Source of the DNA: Gemmatimonadota bacterium | Lineage (GTDB): Bacteria > JBHIER01 > G020348925 | Reading direction: 5' to 3' | Assembly (NCBI GenBank): GCA_020348925.1 | Contig: CP070758.1 | Coordinates: 742,324 to 752,691, forward strand | DNA: 10,368 nt | Shown: one piece after another, positions 6,282-10,368 of the stretch | How positions within the stretch are numbered: the stretch's first letter is position 1 | Layout: each line of letters opens with the position of its first letter | Made by a program: the position numbers and the translations under genes | Notes under the pieces: model-generated | Told to the model about the DNA's origin: nothing | The model's database searches: none | The model's input: only the letters and a program-made list of their open reading frames with translations

Positions 6282-7739
6282 TTATTTAAAACTCTCCCAC
6301 ATCACTCGGGCCACATCCGTGTTATCGACATACGGACCCCGGACCGGGTCGTTTCCCTTCACACACTTGTGGAACCGTTCGCTCCCCACGCCTTTGGCGT
6401 AGAGGGGGATCAACGAATTCGTGTGTGACTCTCTGTGCCATTCCATGCCCGGGAGATTCCCTCGCCCGTTATTATATAAAGAATTCCAGACAGCAGACGT
6501 ACCATTTCTCCGATTGTTATTGACCGGGCCGGAGCCAGGGCCGGTCAAATAGCCGGTCTCATGATCCCCGGTCACAATGACGAGCGTCTCATCCCAGCTG
6601 CTGTTCACCTCAACCCACAGGACCACGGTCTCTACGGAGCGATTGAAGTCGATTTGCTCTTCGATCGTACGTGCGGAATTCCAATCGTGACCGGCCCAAT
6701 CCACCGCACCACCCTCAACCATGAGGAAAAAACCGTCCTGATCGTTGTCCAACACGTTCAAGGCAACCCGAGTCATCTCCTCCAGGGTCGGTACTGTTGC
6801 ATGAAAAGGCGTCGAAAAGGGTGTTTCGACTGTCTCAACATCCGATTTTCCTTTTGGACCCGAACGGTTGCATTGCAGCGTCGAGCGGACCTGGGGAACC
6901 CCTATGACGCGTTTCGGCGGAGGATCGACCATGAACGCCTCGAACTCCGATCGCGCCTGAATGAAGGTCCACGGATCTGCAACTCCGTCACCGTCCGCAT
7001 CGGACACCTGGGTATCGACTATTCCGTCACAGTCGACATCGAATTCAACCGCACCTTCTCTTAATCCCCTCCATACCCCTTTGCCTCCGACATACTTATA
7101 CTCAACGTCTGTGGTGGATCGCCCGTCATCGTCAAAGAATGGATGTCCACACCCCAGAATGACATCGCAAGGGCTGCTCAGGATCATCTCCCTGGCAATC
7201 CCGATATAATTGTGGCGCGATACATTGTGAACAAGAAATCCCGCCGGTGTGGCATGGCTCAATTGGACGCTCGTAACCACACCGGTTGCCTTTTCCAAAT
7301 CCTCCGCCAGCTCAGCAATATGCCTGAGCGGTTGTCGCTTCGGATCGACACCAAGAGCCCCGACGGACGTCTTGATCCCGGTGGACATGGCCGTAGCCGC
7401 AGCCGCCGAGCAGGTGTAGTACCCTGTAACATAGCCGAAATCATCCCAGGCTTTCACCGGATCGTAACCTCTTTCAACCGTGTTGCCCAGACTATCCACA
7501 TAAACCATGTACGTGCTCACCCCGTATTGAACTGGAAAGCGTTCGTAGACCTGGGTTCCTGTCCCTCCGTACTGATAGATACTGGCGGCGTCTATATGGT
7601 TGTAACCGCATCCGTCACTGATGAAGAGAACGATGTTCTTTGCCGTCTCGGCTTTCAGAAAAGTGCTCCCAATCAGCACGCTCAGTGTGATGGCCAGCGT
7701 GCCTGCATATCGTTGAGACGGACTAAGAAAACCCCTCAT
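6282..7739 (-). CDS. secreted alkaline phosphatase (PhoA family)
   Basis: This metal-dependent phosphomonoesterase of the alkaline phosphatase superfamily would release inorganic phosphate from organic esters outside the cytoplasm. The 485 residues begin with a signal peptide (about 1-31, ending near FLKAE). Metal and catalytic residues are recognisable by comparison with E. coli PhoA: D42 in FISDG, the nucleophile S111 in TCSAAAATAMSTG, T164 in SHATPAG, R175 in NVSRHN, E342, D347 and H351 in VEGGAVDWAGH, D392 and H393 in VTGDHETG, and H439 in ESHTN. Two departures are visible. Residue 110, usually Asp before the nucleophile, is Cys. Residues 234-255 contain DVDCDGIVD and DADGDGVAD, which look like thrombospondin-type-3 or dockerin-like calcium loops. 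The ATG follows GGGGGG at suitable spacing. A PHO-type operator was not recognised. Confidence 0.93.
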   Translation of the reverse strand: MRGFLSPSQRYAGTLAITLSVLIGSTFLKAETAKNIVLFISDGCGYNHIDAASIYQYGGTGTQVYERFPVQYGVSTYMVYVDSLGNTVERGYDPVKAWDDFGYVTGYYTCSAAAATAMSTGIKTSVGALGVDPKRQPLRHIAELAEDLEKATGVVTSVQLSHATPAGFLVHNVSRHNYIGIAREMILSSPCDVILGCGHPFFDDDGRSTTDVEYKYVGGKGVWRGLREGAVEFDVDCDGIVDTQVSDADGDGVADPWTFIQARSEFEAFMVDPPPKRVIGVPQVRSTLQCNRSGPKGKSDVETVETPFSTPFHATVPTLEEMTRVALNVLDNDQDGFFLMVEGGAVDWAGHDWNSARTIEEQIDFNRSVETVVLWVEVNSSWDETLVIVTGDHETGYLTGPGSGPVNNNRRNGTSAVWNSLYNNGRGNLPGMEWHRESHTNSLIPLYAKGVGSERFHKCVKGNDPVRGPYVDNTDVARVMWESFK

Positions 7740-8073
7740 ACGAAGACCCCCCGATTGTCGAAATCAACATTCTGAGCGCTTTGCACAGGTGATGATGTGC
7801 TTCACTTGCAAGATCTTGAAAAGCCAAGGAATTGGACCCTGACAACAAAGCACGGCAGTTCATAAAAATCACCTGTTCCCCCTCACGTTCCGTACTATCA
7901 ATACGATCGACAGGTTCCATCAGAAATCTCTCGATTACGTGGAAATCCGATTCCGTTGCAGCCAAAATCGACACATTCCCTCTTGTTTCTGATTTCAGAC
8001 GCTCCTCCGTAATAACACTTTCCCTACCGGAGCATATTTTTCGAAGCCTACAGACACAACCGCTCAAACTCAA
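7723..8073 (-). CDS. possible short ORF upstream of and overlapping the phosphatase start
   Basis: An open frame of up to 116 codons (TTG at 8071-8073) ends 17 bp inside the phosphatase gene, a spacing typical of coupled genes. The TTG lies only about 8 nt from the predicted transcript start, so a later start such as GTG 7972-7974 (after AGAGGG) or ATG 7918-7920 (after GAGAGA) would be more likely. The product is mixed and soluble-looking, with VIFMNCRALLSG in the middle and SEAHHHLCKALRMLI near the end. I see no signal peptide and no recognised family. It could be a real co-transcribed gene or only the phosphatase leader. Confidence 0.3.
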   Translation of the reverse strand: MSLSGCVCRLRKICSGRESVITEERLKSETRGNVSILAATESDFHVIERFLMEPVDRIDSTEREGEQVIFMNCRALLSGSNSLAFQDLASEAHHHLCKALRMLISTIGGSSYEGFS

Positions 8074-8087
8074 ATCAACTCAACTTA

Positions 8088-8115
8088 AAGTTACAGAAAT
8101 TGAAACGATTGTCAA
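8088..8115 (-). promoter_or_regulatory. candidate promoter for the phosphatase transcript
   Basis: On the minus strand a perfect TTGACA (8110-8115) is followed after 16 bp by TAACTT (8088-8093), which is a poor -10 box (3 of 6). The start would be near 8081, giving a leader of about 340 nt to the phosphatase ATG unless the intervening short ORF is translated. Confidence 0.35.
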
Positions 8116-8376
8116 GTACTCATCTCGTGTCCATTACGATTAAAAAAACCGTCAAATTATCGAAAAACCAACGCTCCGGGGTACTGTAAAATTTATTTAC
8201 AAAGAAAATCGATGCTTTCACACCAGTCCGTTGAATAAATAAACATTAGCGTTTAATATTTCAACATATATGTAAATCCATTTCTGTCAATAAATACCTT
8301 GGTTTCCTCCGGATATTTCAGTTTTATATGTAAATTATTTCAACATTTTTGGTGACTCGCATCTTGCATTAAAGGA
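8116..8376. other. AT-rich divergent intergenic region without a gene
   Basis: The spacer between the leftward phosphatase unit and the rightward sigma-54 unit is conspicuously richer in A and T than the flanking genes and contains multiple stops in all frames I followed. No RNA gene fold was recognised. Its visible content is the repeated dyad elements listed separately (8258-8346), with the two candidate activator sites immediately to the right. Confidence 0.5.
8258..8346. repeat. paired dyad elements built from ATTTCAACAT and ATGTAAAT
   Basis: ATTTCAACAT occurs at 8258-8267 and 8337-8346, and TATATGTAAAT at 8267-8277 and 8325-8335. ATGTAAAT is the inverse of ATTTACAT, so each block is an interrupted inverted repeat (ATTT-CA-ACAT next to ATGT-AAAT), with the two arms in opposite order in the two blocks. 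They could be binding sites for a regulator of either divergent unit; AT-rich chance repetition is the alternative. Confidence 0.4.
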
Positions 8377-8430
8377 TTTTAGATCTAAAAAACTTAAATT
8401 TTTTTTAGGTATAAGCTCTTATATCTAAAA
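8377..8430 (+). promoter_or_regulatory. two candidate enhancer sites for a sigma-54 activator
   Basis: TTTTAGATCTAAAA (8377-8390) is a perfect 14-bp palindrome. TCTTATATCTAAAA (8417-8430) matches it at 12 of 14 positions, and the two sites lie exactly 40 bp apart, so on the same helix face. Their centres fall about 120 and 80 bp upstream of the predicted start at 8503, the usual location of activator sites at sigma-54 promoters. A weaker third match (10 of 14) begins at 8403. The activator is not encoded in this window. Confidence 0.5.
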
Positions 8431-8475
8431 TATTTATTAATATGATCCAGGAGCCTTCGGAGAACTGTTGAGAAA

Positions 8476-8491
8476 TTGGCACACTCTTTGC
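8476..8491 (+). promoter_or_regulatory. sigma-54 (-24/-12) promoter
   Basis: TTGGCAC (8476-8482), five bases, then TTGC (8488-8491) reproduces the RpoN consensus TTGGCAC-N5-TTGC, with the GG and GC doublets at the required 12-bp interval. The start would be near 8503, about 80 nt upstream of the GcvH-like gene. Such promoters need an AAA+ activator and ATP hydrolysis, so the downstream cluster is expected to be conditionally expressed. Confidence 0.8.
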
Positions 8492-8583
8492 GATAGAGTA
8501 AAGTGAGCACAATAAAATTGTATTGAGAGGTCGCAGACTGAAAAAAGCACGCCAGTGACAAAGATAAAGGAGGTGAAAAAAGG

Positions 8584-9294
8584 ATGGCACAGACGAAAGA
8601 GGCAGTAACTTCGATAGTCAAAACACCATGGCACATTTTGATCGGATTTCTATCCCGACTCTTCTTCGTGGCATTTCTTCCCATAGGCCTTTTCATGATT
8701 ATCAAGGCAGTCGTCTTCAAGATTCGTGGGGTCGAAGTGGCCGAGAAATTGAAATCCTACGCTTTGGTCGATCCTGAAATGGTCGGGAAAAAGTTTTTCC
8801 ATCAGGGCCACACCTGGGCGATGGCGACTGAAACCGGCACGGTAACTGTCGGTCTCGATAACTTCGCCCAGAAGGTCCTTGGAGCCATTGACAACCTCGA
8901 ACTGCCCAAAGCAGGACGTTTGTTGAAGCAGGGGAGAATAGCCTGGAGACTTCACCGCGGCAACCGTGTTCTGCCGCAGATTTCGCCAATCGATGGTACA
9001 ATCGTCGAAGTCAATGGGGATCTTCAGAAAGACCCGACGCTGGCGAATCAATCCCCTTATGAAAAAGGATGGGTGTTGAAAGTAAAACCAGCTCGGCTGA
9101 AGGAGAATATAAGAAATCTGCTTCAAGGGCAATTGGCCGAAAAATGGATGGAACTGGCCAAATCCCAGTTGGCTGCCCGCTTTCCTCAGAGTCTCGGACC
9201 AGTCTATCAGGATGGCGGGGAACTGATTGATGGTGTTGGGAATACCTTGACGGACGAGGAATGGGAGATCGTGAAACGCGAGTTTTTTCTTTAG
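8584..9294 (+). CDS. membrane-anchored GcvH-like protein lacking the lipoyl lysine
   Basis: The 236-residue protein has a hydrophobic N-terminal anchor (about residues 17-45) and then a domain resembling glycine cleavage H protein: HTWAMATETGTVTVGLDNFA at 76-95, LELPKAG at 105-111, SPIDGTIVEVN at 134-144, and DPTLANQSPYEKGWVLKVKP at 150-169. In true H proteins a lysine of ESVKA receives lipoate; aligning on SP(V/I)xG places N127 of HRGNRV there, and no lysine is nearby. A helical, charged C-terminal extension follows (170-236), much longer than in H proteins. The ATG has AAGGAGGTG upstream. It is the first gene behind the sigma-54 promoter and precedes an exported iron-sulfur protein, so a structural or electron-transfer role at the membrane is inferred rather than glycine cleavage. 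No gcvT or gcvP is present here. Confidence 0.85.
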   Translation: MAQTKEAVTSIVKTPWHILIGFLSRLFFVAFLPIGLFMIIKAVVFKIRGVEVAEKLKSYALVDPEMVGKKFFHQGHTWAMATETGTVTVGLDNFAQKVLGAIDNLELPKAGRLLKQGRIAWRLHRGNRVLPQISPIDGTIVEVNGDLQKDPTLANQSPYEKGWVLKVKPARLKENIRNLLQGQLAEKWMELAKSQLAARFPQSLGPVYQDGGELIDGVGNTLTDEEWEIVKREFFL

Positions 9295-9388
9295 ATCCTC
9301 GACCGTATCTCCCTCATCTCATGAAGATCAGGCTACATCGTCCAAAAACATGTGCTATGAATATGAATAAGAAAGGAGGTGTCGTACC

Positions 9389-9469
9389 ATGAGTATTCTT
9401 CTAGCCTTTTTGACATTTCTCCTCTTCAGCATTTGCAGTGCTGTCGTGAGGAAGGCAAAGGTACATTAA
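9389..9469 (+). CDS. 26-residue hydrophobic microprotein
   Basis: The ATG at 9389 is preceded at seven nucleotides by AAAGGAGGTG, one of the strongest ribosome binding sites in the window. The frame encodes MSILLAFLTFLLFSICSAVV and then RKAKVH before TAA. It is a single membrane helix (about residues 2-21) with a positive tail, so the short tail should face the cytoplasm. It lies 94 bp after the GcvH-like gene and 114 bp before the iron-sulfur protein gene on the same strand, which suggests a small accessory subunit of the same complex. No family is recognised. The strong start signal together with the hydrophobic helix argues against chance. Confidence 0.65.
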   Translation: MSILLAFLTFLLFSICSAVVRKAKVH

Positions 9470-9513
9470 CTGTTGTATCTTATGCATATCCAGAGCCGCT
9501 GAAACAAGTGGCA

Positions 9514-9542
9514 TGAACAAATCTCTGTGTTTTTCCTATAAT
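9514..9542 (+). promoter_or_regulatory. candidate internal sigma-70 promoter
   Basis: TGAACA (9514-9519), a 17-bp spacer and a perfect TATAAT (9537-9542) stand just upstream of the iron-sulfur protein gene, with a start near 9549. It could give some sigma-54-independent expression of that gene and those beyond it. Confidence 0.35.
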
Positions 9543-9583
9543 TCACACTGAGTATGGGAACAATATGAAACGGAGGATGATCA

Positions 9584-10368
9584 ATGGGTACAAACCGAAG
9601 AGATTTTCTGAAATTGGTTGGTTTGACAGGGTGTACAGCTCTCTTGGGTACATCTCGGAAAGCCGGAAGTGTTCAAGATTTTGCTGGTTGGCCGGACCGA
9701 TATGGCGTCCTGACCGACACGACTCTGTGTGTGGGCTGCAGGAGCTGTGAGGAAGCCTGCAATGCTGCCAACAATCTTCCCGAACCCGAAATTCCCATTG
9801 ACGACCTGGATATCCTCGACAAGGAGAGGAGACCCGATGCGCATGCCTATACAGTGGTCAATCGCTATTCCAATCCAAAGGACCCCGATGAACCGATCAC
9901 TGTTAAGATACAGTGCATGCACTGCAACGAACCGGCTTGCGCCTCCGCCTGCCTCGTAGGTGCCTTCAAGAAGACGCCTGAGGGAGCAGTTACATACAAT
10001 GAGGATATATGTATAGGCTGCCGGTACTGCATGACTGCCTGCCCCTTCTACATCCCCGCCTATGACTATGCCAGCCCCTTCAACCCAAGGGTCAGCAAAT
10101 GTACACTCTGCTATGAGAGGATTAAAGGGGGCGATGTGACGGCATGCGCCGAAGCATGTCCTGCCGAAGCCATACTATTCGGAAAAAGAAGCGAGCTCAT
10201 CGAAATTGCCCGGCAACGGATTCGAGAGAACCCAGACTCATACGTAAGCCATATTTACGGTGAGTATGAAGCCGGGGGAACGAGCTGGTTGTACCTTTCA
10301 GCAGTTCCCTTCGAGAAAATCGGATTCCAGAAGGACATCGATAAAACTCCACCTCTGGCCCGTGCCGG
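9584..10368 (+). CDS. Tat-exported HybA-like protein with four [4Fe-4S] clusters (partial, 3' end off window)
   Basis: This ferredoxin-type electron-transfer subunit resembles HybA of hydrogenase 2 and related subunits that pass electrons to NrfD-type membrane proteins. The visible 261 residues begin with a twin-arginine signal, NRRDFLKLVG (4-13). Sixteen cysteines fall in four groups: 49/52/55/59 (CVGCRSCEEAC), 111/114/119/123 (CMHCNEPACASAC), 143/146/149/153 (CIGCRYCMTAC) and 173/176/188/192 (CTLC...CAEAC). A HybA-like tail follows, with FGKRSELIEIA near 199-209 and HIYGEYEAGGTSWLYLSAVPFEKIG at 223-247. The ATG at 9584 has CGGAGG seven nucleotides upstream. An ATG at 9565 opens an unrelated frame. 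The protein should act on the outer face of the cytoplasmic membrane. An NrfD-like gene is expected next but is not visible. Confidence 0.93.
   Translation, partial: MGTNRRDFLKLVGLTGCTALLGTSRKAGSVQDFAGWPDRYGVLTDTTLCVGCRSCEEACNAANNLPEPEIPIDDLDILDKERRPDAHAYTVVNRYSNPKDPDEPITVKIQCMHCNEPACASACLVGAFKKTPEGAVTYNEDICIGCRYCMTACPFYIPAYDYASPFNPRVSKCTLCYERIKGGDVTACAEACPAEAILFGKRSELIEIARQRIRENPDSYVSHIYGEYEAGGTSWLYLSAVPFEKIGFQKDIDKTPPLARA

Noticed and set aside
7143-7775. 210-codon plus-strand open frame antisense to the phosphatase gene
   Set aside because: The opposite strand encodes an intact phosphatase with all catalytic residues; the antisense frame has no family features or start signal.
8394-8720. 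108-codon minus-strand ORF across the sigma-54 region
   Set aside because: It runs antisense through the sigma-54 promoter, the leader and the start of the GcvH-like gene, and its composition reflects AT-rich sequence.
8584-9294. Genuine glycine cleavage H protein (gcvH)
   Set aside because: The lipoyl-lysine position aligns to Asn, a membrane anchor and long C-terminal tail are present, and no glycine cleavage genes are adjacent.
9565-9750. 61-codon plus-strand ORF beginning MKRRMING
   Set aside because: It is out of frame with the HybA-like gene, whose four cluster motifs and Tat signal define the true frame from 9584.

Overview
The window is chromosomal DNA from a bacterium with an intermediate base composition. 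The tRNA genes carry encoded CCA ends. Coding is mostly on the minus strand from position 1 to about 8070 and on the plus strand from about 8580 to the right edge. A Tat-exported iron-sulfur protein, a sigma-54-type promoter, a periplasmic-type alkaline phosphatase and an NfeD/slipin pair point to a Gram-negative-type, probably anaerobic or facultative respiring lineage (Desulfobacterota or an FCB-like phylum would fit). The sequence alone does not fix the taxon.

Layout, left to right. Positions 80-329 (minus) hold tRNA-Tyr(GTA) and tRNA-Thr(TGT), with a good sigma-70-type promoter at 427-454. This Thr-Tyr order is the start of the classical tRNA cluster that leads into tuf in many bacteria, which would lie off the left edge. 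Next come cysS (cysteinyl-tRNA synthetase) and, overlapping it by 28 bp, ddl (D-Ala-D-Ala ligase). Upstream of ddl is a 137-bp spacer with a 10-bp inverted repeat and a possible 28-codon leader ORF whose stop overlaps the ddl start as ATGA. Then come a slipin (stomatin-family SPFH protein) and a long NfeD membrane serine protease in the usual operon order nfeD-slipin, 14 bp apart. All four protein genes are read leftward.

Positions 5210-5953 contain no convincing protein gene. They do contain a candidate nfeD promoter, a near-consensus rightward promoter (TTGACT-17-TATACT) and a 28-bp near-perfect palindrome. A 58-residue two-helix membrane protein follows at 5954-6130 (plus). Convergent to it is a secreted PhoA-family alkaline phosphatase (6282-7739, minus) with an inserted thrombospondin-type-3-like calcium motif and Cys where the family usually has Asp next to the nucleophilic Ser. 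A poorly supported short ORF overlaps its start.

The most interesting part is the right end. An AT-rich intergenic region of about 500 bp ends in a textbook -24/-12 (sigma-54) promoter preceded by two similar 14-bp dyad sites exactly 40 bp apart. It drives a rightward cluster. The first gene encodes a membrane-anchored GcvH-like protein that appears to lack the lipoyl lysine. The second is a 26-residue hydrophobic microprotein with a strong ribosome binding site. The third is a Tat-exported HybA-like protein with four [4Fe-4S] cluster motifs that runs off the right edge. This looks like the start of an inducible membrane electron-transfer complex, in which the non-lipoylated H-protein-like subunit is the unexplained component.
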